From contig CBDDII010000003.1 in NCBI GenBank assembly GCA_965228905.1, positions 1,178,001-1,242,000 on the forward strand: a stretch of 64,000 nt of DNA. The letters run 5' to 3'. How positions within the stretch are numbered: the first letter of the stretch is position 1; each line of letters starts with the position of its first letter. This document shows, piece after piece, positions 17,555-26,039 of the stretch. A program made the position numbers and the translations under genes. The notes under the pieces were generated by a model. The model was not told where the DNA came from, made no database searches, and was given only the letters and a program-made list of their open reading frames with translations. This DNA is from CALKXV01 sp965228905. Lineage in GTDB: Bacteria > Pseudomonadota > Alphaproteobacteria > Rhodobacterales > Rhodobacteraceae.

Positions 17555-18196
17555 GTGATACGGGCGATCCGCAACGCCGGATTGCTGACAATTCTCGGTT
17601 TTTCGCCGGTCTGGGCCGAAGAGGTCACGATCGCCGCCCTTGGGGATAGCCTCACGCAGGGATACGGGCTGCCCCCGGAACAGGGCTTCGTGCCGCAAAT
17701 GCAGCGCTGGCTGGACGAACGTGGCAGCGACGTCGCGCTCATCAACGCCGGTGTGTCCGGGGATACCACGGCAGGTGGGTTGTCGCGCATCGCCTGGACC
17801 CTAACGCCCGACGTTGATGCGCTGATCGTCGCCCTTGGCGGCAACGACCTCTTGCGCGGGATCGACCCTGCCGTCAGCCGGGCCAACCTTGAAGGGATAC
17901 TTGCCGAAGCACAATTGCGCGACCTGCCGGTTCTGCTGGTGGGCATTGATGCACCTTCGAACTACGGAGCAGAGTTCGAAACGACTTTCGAAGCGATGTA
18001 TCCGGAACTGGCCGAGGCCTTCGGAACCCTTCATCACCCCAACTTTCTGGGGGCTCTTGCGGAAATGGAGGATCGCGCCCTGGTGCTGGAAACCTATATG
18101 CAAGGGGATGCGATCCATCCGAACGCGGAAGGCGTGGCGCTGATCGTCGAGGATATCGGGCCGAAGGTTCGGGAATTGGCAGACAGGGTTCGCTAA
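17555..18196 (+). CDS. SGNH-family arylesterase / lysophospholipase L1-like (TesA)
   Basis: 213 residues from a GTG preceded by GAAGGG. It has a signal peptide of about 21 residues ending in VWA, then block I GDSLTQGYG with the nucleophile Ser, block III GGND, and block V DAIHPN with catalytic Asp/His. These are the diagnostic TesA motifs. An alternative ATG at 17516 would add 13 residues and overlap the divergent ATPase start. It is likely periplasmic, hydrolysing acyl or aryl esters, and is functionally grouped with the YbbAP-type transporter. Confidence 0.88.
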   Translation: MIRAIRNAGLLTILGFSPVWAEEVTIAALGDSLTQGYGLPPEQGFVPQMQRWLDERGSDVALINAGVSGDTTAGGLSRIAWTLTPDVDALIVALGGNDLLRGIDPAVSRANLEGILAEAQLRDLPVLLVGIDAPSNYGAEFETTFEAMYPELAEAFGTLHHPNFLGALAEMEDRALVLETYMQGDAIHPNAEGVALIVEDIGPKVRELADRVR

Positions 18197-18235
18197 GCGC
18201 CTCGGCTTGCTGCGGCAAAGCCAAAGATGGCCGGT

Positions 18236-18565
18236 TCAATCAAGGCCTGGCTCATCCAGAAGATGCCGCCCTTCCTTGTCTTCGATCTCGATCACCCAAA
18301 GGTCAGGATCGAAGCCGCGCTGTTTGCCAATGCTTGCGTCCACCGCCGCCTCGTCGCCCTCGCTCAGAACAACCCACTGGCGCTCTCCGCTCATGATGTC
18401 GAACGATCTCTGAAAACAGACCGCTTGCCCATCCAGCGTGTTCAACTTGACCAGAACCGCGCCCGCTGTGCCGTCGCCCTTCTGGACGATGAAGGCGGGG
18501 ATGGTCGCCAACCTCAGCCGCGTCAGATAGGCGGCAACCCAGATTTCCGAGGTCAGGCGGCTCAA
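18236..18565 (-). CDS. DUF1491 family protein
   Basis: 109 residues, soluble, with the DUF1491 start pattern EIWVAAYLTRLRLATIPAFIV and a C-terminal acidic tail. Function is unknown. In Rhodobacterales it is usually found directly after era, and here its start overlaps the era stop by 4 bases, so the two are co-translated. It converges on the esterase gene. Confidence 0.82.
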   Translation of the reverse strand: MSRLTSEIWVAAYLTRLRLATIPAFIVQKGDGTAGAVLVKLNTLDGQAVCFQRSFDIMSGERQWVVLSEGDEAAVDASIGKQRGFDPDLWVIEIEDKEGRHLLDEPGLD

Positions 18566-19470
18566 GATGCCCCGTCCGAGAAATCCAGACCCATTTCCGA
18601 ATAGCGTTCCGCTTCTTCCAGCCAGCCCGTGCGCACCTTCACCTGAAGGAACAGATGGGCTTTCCGGCCCAGAAAATCCGAGATCTCCTCGCGGGCCAGC
18701 TTGCCCACGGCCTTGATCGTTTCGCCCTTCTTGCCCAAAAGGATGCCTTTGTGACCGTCGCGGGCCACATAGATCACCTGGTCGATCCGGACTGAACCGT
18801 CATCACGCTCTTCCCAGCCTTCGGTTTCGACGGTCAATTGATAAGGCAACTCCTGATGCAGGCGCAGTGTCAGCTTTTCGCGCGTCATCTCGGCGGCGAT
18901 CATGCGCAGCGGCATGTCGGCGATCTGATCTTCGGGATAAAGCCAGGGTCCTTCCGGCACCTCTTCGGCAAGCCAGGTGCGAAGGTCATCAACGCCGTGG
19001 CCCTTTTCGGCCGAGATCATGAAGGTGCGGACAAAATCAAAACGCGCGTTCAAATCCTCGGTCAGCGCCAAAAGCGCGGGGCTTTCCACCCTGTCGATCT
19101 TGTTGATGGCCAGAGCTACGGGCGCATCGCTGCCGCGTTCCTTCAGCGACGACAGGATCGCCTCGACCCCTTGCGTGACGCCTCGGTGCGCCTCGACCAT
19201 CAGGACAACGACATCCGCATCCGCCGCACCGCCCCAGGCCGCGGCAACCATCGCACGATCCAGCCGACGGCGCGGCTTGAACAGGCCGGGCGTGTCCACG
19301 AAAACGATCTGGCTGTCGCCTTCGAGTGCCACACCCCGTATCCGGGTGCGCGTCGTCTGCACCTTGTGCGTCACGATCGAGACCTTGGCCCCGACCATGC
19401 GGTTTAGAAGCGTCGATTTCCCGGCATTCGGCTCGCCGATCAGAGCCACGAAGCCTGCGCGTGTGGACAT
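18562..19470 (-). CDS. era: GTPase Era
   Basis: 302 residues. The GTPase domain has G1 GEPNAGKS (12-19), G3 DTPGLF and G4 NKID, followed by a C-terminal KH domain with the GKKGETIK loop. Era binds the 3' end of 16S rRNA and assists 30S assembly. An ATG three codons upstream (19479) is an equally possible start; neither has a strong ribosome site. The usual upstream partner rnc is absent; a divergent sensor-kinase gene lies there instead. Confidence 0.93.
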   Translation of the reverse strand: MSTRAGFVALIGEPNAGKSTLLNRMVGAKVSIVTHKVQTTRTRIRGVALEGDSQIVFVDTPGLFKPRRRLDRAMVAAAWGGAADADVVVLMVEAHRGVTQGVEAILSSLKERGSDAPVALAINKIDRVESPALLALTEDLNARFDFVRTFMISAEKGHGVDDLRTWLAEEVPEGPWLYPEDQIADMPLRMIAAEMTREKLTLRLHQELPYQLTVETEGWEERDDGSVRIDQVIYVARDGHKGILLGKKGETIKAVGKLAREEISDFLGRKAHLFLQVKVRTGWLEEAERYSEMGLDFSDGAS

Positions 19471-19623
19471 GGATGTCATCCGATTGAATTGTTCAGACCG
19501 CCCAATAGGCGAAAATGGCCCATAAGGGCAATCGCAAAGGCATTTGCTGGGGACTGAAGGCTCAAGTTGCCTCGCTTTGAAATCCAACTCGACCTTCGCG
19601 CCATCTTGGGAAAAAGTGTTCCC

Positions 19624-21360
19624 ATGACGCGGCTCTTGGGATTTTTGGGCTTTTTCCTTTTCGTTGTCGCCTTTTCGGCAGCGGTCTGGCTCTATTCCTT
19701 TGCGCAATCGTTGAAACAGTTGGAACAACAAGGTCATTCCGACCTGACGCTTGCGACCGACAGCCTCACGTCGCACCTGGCCAGCTTTCTGCAACTGGCG
19801 GTCTCTTTTGCCGGAGCCCCCCGCGCCATGTCGCCTTATGCGCCGCCCGAGATGTTGGCTGACGAACTGGGCCGGTTGACCGATCTTTCCGGAGCACTCG
19901 ACATGGTGCTACTGGACCGCGCTGGCGGGTACCTGGCAAGCGCCACTGGGGCGGAGGTCTCGGAATGGATGGATCATGAATTCGTCGCGCGGGCGTTTCA
20001 AGGCACGGTCGGTCGCACGCTGCTGGTCAGCGAGACCTACGGCCGGCGCGTGTTTCTTTATTCGGTTCCGATCTTCCGCGGGGAAGAGCCGGTCAACCGA
20101 ATTCTTGTCGTGCTCATTGATCTTGAAAGGATCGAAGCGGATTTCCGCGGCGGTCGCCCGGCGGTTCTGATCAGCGATGTGGACGGGCAGATCTTCTTTT
20201 CGAACCGATCCGAGCTTGTGTTGCGGTCCAGGTTCGAATTCCTGACGGGTTCGCAGGATGCCATCGTGAACCAGACGTGGCTTACCGCACTGATCGACCG
20301 GACCGTCGGCGTGGATCTGCGATCCATCTCGGGTGGGCGATATCTGCCAGTCCACGCTATTCATGTTCAGCGCGACTTGCCGGTGATTGAAATGCTGGGC
20401 GAAGGTCTGATGGACGCAGGGCCGGCACTCCGCACTGCATGGTTGCAAACGGCAGTCGCGTCGATTGCCAGCCTTTTCTTCGGTGCGGTAATCTTCTTCG
20501 TTGCCTCTCAACGCCGAACTCTCGCGCGGGCGAACGAGGTGCTTGAACGCCGGGTAACCGAGCGCACTTCGGAATTGTCGTCGACAAACGCCGCTCTGCG
20601 GGCCGAAGTGGTGGAACGGATCGAAGCGGAAAACGCATTGAAACGTGCACAGGACGCCCTCATTCAATCGGAAAAACTGTCGGCACTTGGCAAGATGTCC
20701 GCCGGGATTTCGCACGAGTTGAACCAACCCCTGATGGCGATCCGGTCGTTCTCGGAAAACGCCGAGAAATTCCTGCAGCGTGGCAACACCGAAGCCGCCG
20801 CCGCGAACCTCGGCCGTGTCGGCGATCTTGCGCATCGCATGGGGCGGATCATCAAGAACCTGCGGGCCTTTGCCCGTCAGGAAGGAGAGACGATCACTAC
20901 GGTCGATCTGGTGCAGGCCGTTCGGGCGGCACTGGACCTTGCAGAGGCGCGCTTGTCCGGCGACGCGATCGCGCTGAACCTTTCGCTTCCCGAAACTCCC
21001 GTCTGGGTGCGTGGCGGGGAGGTGCGTTTGCAACAGGTTGCGTTGAACCTCATCACGAATGCCGCCGATGCGATGGAGGGGCGCTCTGACAAGCGCCTGG
21101 AGGTCGAAGTGGTGCCGGGCAATTCAGTCAGCCTTTACGTGCGCGACACAGGGCCGGGACTTGCCGACCCCGACCGGATCTTCGAGCCGTTCTACTCGAC
21201 CAAGTCCATCGGCGAAGCCGAAGGCGTGGGTCTTGGTCTTTCGATTTCCTATGGGCTGGTGCAGAGTTTCGGAGGCAGGATCACCGGGTTGAACCGGCCC
21301 GGTGGCGGTGCCGAATTTCGTGTGGAACTGAATACCGAGATCGGGGAGGCGGCTGAATGA
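19624..21360 (+). CDS. dctB: DctB-type sensor histidine kinase
   Basis: 578 residues. An N-terminal helix (residues 3-23), a large periplasmic sensor region and a second helix near 285 are followed by a coiled segment, the H box with His364 (ISHELNQPL) and HATPase motifs (N box LNLITNAADAM, G1 DTGPGL, G2 GVGLGLSIS). This is the DctB architecture, sensing C4-dicarboxylates and phosphorylating DctD. The stop overlaps the dctD start. A TTG start 19 codons earlier is possible but less likely. Confidence 0.88.
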   Translation: MTRLLGFLGFFLFVVAFSAAVWLYSFAQSLKQLEQQGHSDLTLATDSLTSHLASFLQLAVSFAGAPRAMSPYAPPEMLADELGRLTDLSGALDMVLLDRAGGYLASATGAEVSEWMDHEFVARAFQGTVGRTLLVSETYGRRVFLYSVPIFRGEEPVNRILVVLIDLERIEADFRGGRPAVLISDVDGQIFFSNRSELVLRSRFEFLTGSQDAIVNQTWLTALIDRTVGVDLRSISGGRYLPVHAIHVQRDLPVIEMLGEGLMDAGPALRTAWLQTAVASIASLFFGAVIFFVASQRRTLARANEVLERRVTERTSELSSTNAALRAEVVERIEAENALKRAQDALIQSEKLSALGKMSAGISHELNQPLMAIRSFSENAEKFLQRGNTEAAAANLGRVGDLAHRMGRIIKNLRAFARQEGETITTVDLVQAVRAALDLAEARLSGDAIALNLSLPETPVWVRGGEVRLQQVALNLITNAADAMEGRSDKRLEVEVVPGNSVSLYVRDTGPGLADPDRIFEPFYSTKSIGEAEGVGLGLSISYGLVQSFGGRITGLNRPGGGAEFRVELNTEIGEAAE

Positions 21361-22568
21361 CAGGACCGGTTCTTGTGGTCGAAGACGACGCACAGGTGCG
21401 CGAGGCCTTGGGGCAAACCCTTGAGTTGGAGGGTTTCTCACCGGTTTTGGCAGGGTCGTTCGTCGTGGCCAAGGATTACATCCGCGATGATTTCGAAGGG
21501 GTTGTCCTGTCAGATGTGCGAATGCCCGGCCGCGACGGGCTGTACTTGCTGGATCACGCCCAGAAGACCGACCCGGACCTGCCAGTAATCCTGTTGACCG
21601 GAGAGGGGGACATCCCGACGGCGGTCGGGGCGACGCGCAAGGGGGCTTTCGAGTTTCTGGAAAAGCCCTGCAGCAATGACGTGCTGCTCGACACCGTGAA
21701 CCGGGCGATGAAAGCCCGCGCCCTTGTCATCGAGAACCGCCGCCTGAAAGCCTTGGTGTCGTCAGGGGACGCCGCCGAAAGAATGCTGTTCGGAAAGTCG
21801 GAAAAGGTTCAGGCCATGCGCAAATCCGTGCGGCAGTTCGCGGCATTGGACGAACCCGTTCTGATCATGGGCGCCCCGGGCTCCGGGGTCGACAAGGTGG
21901 CCGGAGTCCTGCACCTGTTGTCGTCGCGAGCAGACAAGGCGTTCCGTAGGGTCGCCGCTGCCGCCCTTTCGCCCGAGCAGTTGAAAGAGCATGTCGAGGA
22001 TTGCAATGGCGGATCGCTTTATCTGGACCAGGTGACGGCCCTTCCGCCTGAATCACAATACGCCCTGATCGACATTCTGGACGACATGCGCGGCACGCGG
22101 ATCCTTGCAGGCACCTTCACGACATCGGATCGCGAGGCCTTCAATGCCGATCTTCATTATCGGCTGGAAGCGCTGACGGTCCGCATTCCCGCACTTTCCG
22201 AACGTCCCGAGGACATCCCCGTGATGTTCCGCCAATACGTCCAGCAGGTGCGCGAACAAACGGGCGTAGAGCCTCCGCCCATTACCGAGGAGGTGATCGC
22301 GGGGCTGATGGCACAGGACTGGCCCGGAAATGCGCGCGCCCTGATGAACGCCGCCACGCGCTTTGTACTGGGGCAAGGTGCCGAAGCCGGTGCGGAAGAA
22401 ATGGGTCTGACCGAGAAACTCGCTCATATCGAACGCGCCCTCTTGATCGAGGGATTGAAGCGAAATGGCGGCAATGCAAGTCTGACGGCTGAGCATTTCA
22501 AACTTCCCCGCAAGACCTTGTATGACAAGTTCGCAAAGCACGGCATCAAACCGGCAAAATACAGGTGA
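21357..22568 (+). CDS. dctD: DctD-like response regulator with degenerate AAA+ domain
   Basis: 403 residues, about 40 shorter than usual DctD. The receiver domain is intact (D10, D11, phospho-acceptor D53, K103). The sigma-54 activator domain is degenerate: the Walker A region is GAPGSGVDK (172-180) with the nucleotide-binding Lys replaced by Val178. Walker B is LYLDQV with Gln in place of Glu. The whole loop carrying GAFTGA is missing. The C-terminal Fis-type helix-turn-helix (ASLTAEHFKLPRKTLYDK) is intact. It probably binds DNA upstream of the adjacent dctPQM, but cannot activate sigma-54 polymerase in the standard way. Confidence 0.88.
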   Translation: MTGPVLVVEDDAQVREALGQTLELEGFSPVLAGSFVVAKDYIRDDFEGVVLSDVRMPGRDGLYLLDHAQKTDPDLPVILLTGEGDIPTAVGATRKGAFEFLEKPCSNDVLLDTVNRAMKARALVIENRRLKALVSSGDAAERMLFGKSEKVQAMRKSVRQFAALDEPVLIMGAPGSGVDKVAGVLHLLSSRADKAFRRVAAAALSPEQLKEHVEDCNGGSLYLDQVTALPPESQYALIDILDDMRGTRILAGTFTTSDREAFNADLHYRLEALTVRIPALSERPEDIPVMFRQYVQQVREQTGVEPPPITEEVIAGLMAQDWPGNARALMNAATRFVLGQGAEAGAEEMGLTEKLAHIERALLIEGLKRNGGNASLTAEHFKLPRKTLYDKFAKHGIKPAKYR

Positions 22569-22700
22569 TTCTTTCGTGCCCGGCAGAAAGCCCGAACCGA
22601 TTGTTCCGGCTTGGGCGGGCTGTGTGGATTCCCGCACATTGATGCGAGGCGCTGTCACGAATTTCGCACACCCCTGACTTTCACGGCGTCAGAAAATCTA

Positions 22701-22712
22701 TCAACATGTTGA
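22701..22712. promoter_or_regulatory. Palindrome upstream of dctP
   Basis: TCAACATGTTGA is a perfect 12-bp palindrome in an AT-rich stretch 115 bp before the dctP start. It is a plausible binding site for the adjacent DctD or another dimeric regulator; not proven. Confidence 0.45.
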
Positions 22713-22727
22713 ATTAAAATAATTAAA

Positions 22728-22742
22728 TTGCCGCATCGGCAA
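22728..22742. promoter_or_regulatory. Inverted repeat upstream of dctP
   Basis: TTGCCG-CAT-CGGCAA, a 6+6 inverted repeat 15 bp after the first palindrome, 85 bp before the dctP start. Candidate second operator or hairpin near the transcript start. Confidence 0.4.
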
Positions 22743-22826
22743 AGATGTTGATCGCCTGTGGCGTGGTAAGCAAACTTCCGCGCGGGAAGACAAACCCCCA
22801 AAGGGGATCAACACGGAGGAAATCCC

Positions 22827-23828
22827 ATGAAATTTATCAAGACGACCGCAACTGCCATTGCGCTGTCGCTTGTGGCCGGTTCGGCTATGGCGGCTTGCGA
22901 CGAAGGCGAAATGGTCATCAAGTTCAGCCACGTCACCAACACCGACAAGCACCCCAAAGGCATCGCTGCCTCGCTTCTTGAGCAGCGCGTCAATGACGAG
23001 ATGAACGGCACTGCCTGCATGGAAGTGTTCCCGAACTCGACTCTGTACACCGACGAAAAGGCGCTCGAAGCGCTGCTTCAGGGCGACATCCAGCTTGCCG
23101 CACCTTCGTTGTCGCTGTTTGAGAAGTTCACCAAGCAATACCGCATCTTCGACCTTCCGTTCATGTTCAAGGACATTGACGCAGTCGATGCCTTCCAGGC
23201 ATCGGAAGCAGGCACCGCCATGAAGAACGCCATGCAGCGCCGCGGTCTGCAAGGGCTGGAGTTCTGGCACAACGGCATGAAGCAGATGTCCGCCAACGTG
23301 CCTCTGGTGCTTCCGACCGACGCCGAGGGTCTGAAATTCCGGGTGCAGCCCTCTGACGTGCTGGTCGCCCAGATGGAAGCCATCGGCGGTTCGCCCCAGA
23401 AGATGGCCTTTGCCGAGGTTTATGGCGCACTTCAGCAGGGCGTCGTGGACGGACAGGAAAACACCTGGTCGAACATTTTCGGTCGCAAGTTCTTTGAAGT
23501 GCAGGACGGCATCACCGAAACGAACCACGGCATCATCGACTATCTCGTTGTGTCCTCGGTTGATTGGCTCGACAGCCTGGACGCCGATGTGCGCGACCAG
23601 TTCCTGACGATCCTGCGCGAAGTGACCGAAACCCGGAACTCGGAATCGACCAAGGTGAACGAAGAAGCCAAGCAGGCCATTCTTGCCGCAGGTGGCGAAG
23701 TGCGCACCCTGACCGCAGAACAGCGTGCGGCCTGGGTCGAAGCGATGAAGCCCGTCTGGGACCAGTTCTCCGACGACGTGGGCCAGGAAAACATCGACGC
23801 GGCGCAAGCCATCAACGCTTCGATGTAA
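22827..23828 (+). CDS. dctP: C4-dicarboxylate TRAP transporter binding protein DctP
   Basis: 333 residues with a 22-residue signal peptide (ending GSAMA). It carries the DctP landmarks: KFRVQPSDV with the Arg that binds the substrate carboxylate, and YGALQQGVVDGQENTWSN. The start follows CGGAGGAAA. It is the first gene of a dctPQM operon next to dctBD, so C4-dicarboxylates (succinate, malate, fumarate) are the likely ligands. A strong hairpin separates it from dctQ. Confidence 0.92.
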   Translation: MKFIKTTATAIALSLVAGSAMAACDEGEMVIKFSHVTNTDKHPKGIAASLLEQRVNDEMNGTACMEVFPNSTLYTDEKALEALLQGDIQLAAPSLSLFEKFTKQYRIFDLPFMFKDIDAVDAFQASEAGTAMKNAMQRRGLQGLEFWHNGMKQMSANVPLVLPTDAEGLKFRVQPSDVLVAQMEAIGGSPQKMAFAEVYGALQQGVVDGQENTWSNIFGRKFFEVQDGITETNHGIIDYLVVSSVDWLDSLDADVRDQFLTILREVTETRNSESTKVNEEAKQAILAAGGEVRTLTAEQRAAWVEAMKPVWDQFSDDVGQENIDAAQAINASM

Positions 23829-23838
23829 TCTGACTTCG

Positions 23839-23862
23839 CCGGGGGCCGTGTCAGGCCCCCGG
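23839..23862 (+). terminator. Hairpin between dctP and dctQ
   Basis: CCGGGGGCC and GGCCCCCGG form a perfect 9-bp stem with a 6-nt loop, 10 bases after the dctP stop. No T run follows, so it is more likely a partial attenuator or RNA-stability element that lets dctP mRNA exceed dctQM mRNA. Confidence 0.6.
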
Positions 23863-23887
23863 TGCTCTGCTGGGGAGGAGAGGGATC

Positions 23888-24550
23888 ATGCGCCGTTCCT
23901 GGACGGATACGATAGAGGAAACGCTGATCGCGGTTCTTCTGGGCCTGATGACGATCATCACTTTCGCCAATGTTGTTGCGCGTTATGTTTTCAACTCCAA
24001 CATACTCTGGGCGTTGGAACTGACCGTTTTCCTTTTTGCCTGGCTGGTGCTTCTGGGTGCCTCCTACGGCGTGAAGCTGAATGCGCATTTGGGTGTCGAT
24101 CTTGTCGTCGAACTGGTCTCGCCACCGGTACGCAAGGTGCTTGGACTTTTGGCCGTCGCGGTTTGCCTGGCCTTTTCCTTTCTCATGCTGAAAGGCGCCT
24201 GGGATTACTGGGCAAATTTTGCCAACCTTCCCGCCACCGAAGGGCGCTGGTTCCCGCTCGGCTTCGAGGAAAATTACCGGGAAAACGGCTGGTACGAGGT
24301 CTTCAGCGTACCCTTGCCCGAATGGCTGCGCTGGATGGAGGACGCCTTCAACGAGGGCGAAGAATACGAAAAAATCCCGCGCCTGATCCCCTATGCCGTT
24401 TTGCCCTTGTCCATGGCGCTTTTGCTCTATCGCTTCCTGCAAGCAGGCTGGGGCATCTACACGGGCCGCCTGGACCGCATCGTGGCAAGCCATGAGGTGG
24501 AAGACGAGTTGGAACAAATCCGCGAAGAAAAAAATGAGGAGACAATCTGA
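23888..24550 (+). CDS. dctQ: C4-dicarboxylate TRAP transporter small permease DctQ
   Basis: 220 residues with four hydrophobic segments (first at about 15-36, last at about 185-205) and the DctQ pattern WALELTVFLFAWLVLLGAS. A large loop with several Trp residues lies between helices 3 and 4. The start has a strong GGAGGAGAGG site. The stop overlaps the dctM ATG by one base. Acts with DctM as the membrane complex. Confidence 0.9.
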   Translation: MRRSWTDTIEETLIAVLLGLMTIITFANVVARYVFNSNILWALELTVFLFAWLVLLGASYGVKLNAHLGVDLVVELVSPPVRKVLGLLAVAVCLAFSFLMLKGAWDYWANFANLPATEGRWFPLGFEENYRENGWYEVFSVPLPEWLRWMEDAFNEGEEYEKIPRLIPYAVLPLSMALLLYRFLQAGWGIYTGRLDRIVASHEVEDELEQIREEKNEETI

Positions 24551-25965
24551 TGGATGTCGTTCTTCTCTTCGCAATGGTGATCGGGCTGTTGATGCTTGGC
24601 GTCCCAATTGCGGTGTCGCTCGGCATGAGCTCGGTCCTGTTTCTTCTATGGTTCTCAGACAGTTCGATGGCCTCGGTAGCGGGCACGCTGTTTTCTGCGT
24701 TCGAGGGCCATTTCACGCTTTTGGCGATCCCGTTCTTCATCCTTGCCTCGTCCTTCATGACAACAGGCGGAGTTGCGCGGCGGATCATCCGGTTCTCCGT
24801 CGCCTGCGTCGGGCACCTGCCCGGAGGTTTGGCGATTGCAGGGGTCTTCGCCTGTATGCTCTTCGCGGCACTATCCGGCTCTTCCCCGGCCACAGTCGTT
24901 GCCATTGGCTCTATCGTGATCGCGGGGATGCGTCAGGTGGGCTACACCAAGGAGTTTGCCGCCGGTGTGATCTGTAATGCCGGAACGCTTGGCATCCTGA
25001 TCCCGCCGTCAATCGTGATGGTTGTCTATGCCGCCGCCGTCGATGTCTCGGTCGGTCGGATGTTCCTTGCCGGGGTCATTCCAGGCCTTCTCGCAGGGCT
25101 GATGCTGATGGCAGCGATTTATGTGATCGCAAAGGTCAGGGACCTTCCACAAGGAGACTGGCAGGGCTGGGGAGAGGTCTTCGCCTCCGGTCGCGAAGCC
25201 GGTTGGGGCCTCTTCCTGATTGTCATCATCCTGGGCGGAATTTATGGCGGCATCTTCACTCCGACCGAAGCTGCGGCGGTTGCTGCTGTCTATTCCTTCT
25301 TCATCGCGACTTTCGTCTATCGCGATATGGGTCCACTCGCCCACACGCAGGCCCGGAGCCTGTCGGCCGCCGCAGTGGATACGGAGATCACCGGAGGGCG
25401 GTCCACACTCCTACAAAAGCCCTGGGCCATCGTGACCGCGTTCTTCCACCCTGACACCAAGGCGACACTCTTCGAGGCGGGAAAGCTGACGATCACGCTA
25501 TTGTTCGTGATCGCCAACGCATTGATCCTGAAGCATGTTCTGACAGACGAACAGGTGCCACAAAAGATCGCGGGGGCCATGCTGGACGCAGGCTTCGGGC
25601 CGGTGGTGTTCCTGATCGTCGTCAACGTGATCCTCTTGATCGGCGGACAGTTCATGGAACCCTCGGGTCTTCTGGTCATCGTCGCACCGCTGGTCTTCCC
25701 GATTGCCATCGAACTGGGGATCGACCCGATTCACCTGGGCATCATCATGGTCGTGAATATGGAGATCGGAATGATCACGCCGCCGGTTGGCCTGAACCTC
25801 TTTGTGACGTCGGGTGTCGCCGGGATGCCGATGATGGCGGTCGTTCGGGCCGCACTGCCGTTCCTTGCCGTGCTTTTCGTCTTCCTCATCATGGTGACCT
25901 ACATTCCGGTGCTGTCGACCTTCCTGCCCACCTACTTCATGGGGCCGGAACTTATAACCAACTGA
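24550..25965 (+). CDS. dctM: C4-dicarboxylate TRAP transporter large permease DctM
   Basis: 471 residues, about a dozen membrane helices. Signatures are SSPATVVAIGSIVIAGM and NAGTLGILIPPSIVM in the first half, and NMEIGMITPPVGLNLFV in the second. A hydrophilic insert around residues 255-300 is usual for the C4-dicarboxylate subgroup and lengthens it relative to the other DctM in this window. It is the Na+-driven transporting subunit. Confidence 0.93.
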   Translation: MDVVLLFAMVIGLLMLGVPIAVSLGMSSVLFLLWFSDSSMASVAGTLFSAFEGHFTLLAIPFFILASSFMTTGGVARRIIRFSVACVGHLPGGLAIAGVFACMLFAALSGSSPATVVAIGSIVIAGMRQVGYTKEFAAGVICNAGTLGILIPPSIVMVVYAAAVDVSVGRMFLAGVIPGLLAGLMLMAAIYVIAKVRDLPQGDWQGWGEVFASGREAGWGLFLIVIILGGIYGGIFTPTEAAAVAAVYSFFIATFVYRDMGPLAHTQARSLSAAAVDTEITGGRSTLLQKPWAIVTAFFHPDTKATLFEAGKLTITLLFVIANALILKHVLTDEQVPQKIAGAMLDAGFGPVVFLIVVNVILLIGGQFMEPSGLLVIVAPLVFPIAIELGIDPIHLGIIMVVNMEIGMITPPVGLNLFVTSGVAGMPMMAVVRAALPFLAVLFVFLIMVTYIPVLSTFLPTYFMGPELITN

Positions 25966-25971
25966 TCTGGC

Positions 25972-25998
25972 GCGGGGCGGATTGACTTTCCGCCCCGC
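25972..25998 (+). terminator. Terminator-like hairpin after dctM
   Basis: GCGGGGCGGA and TCCGCCCCGC make a perfect 10-bp stem with a 7-nt loop starting 7 bases after the dctM stop. There is no T run; it may end or trim the dctPQM mRNA before the next gene. Confidence 0.55.
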
Positions 25999-26039
25999 TT
26001 CGCCAACGTGCGGCCCCTGAACAGTTGGGGGATGACCAG

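Noticed and set aside
22680..22826. Sigma-54 (-24/-12) promoter for dctP
   Set aside because: No GG-N10-GC arrangement with flanking TGGC/TTGC was found by eye in the upstream region.
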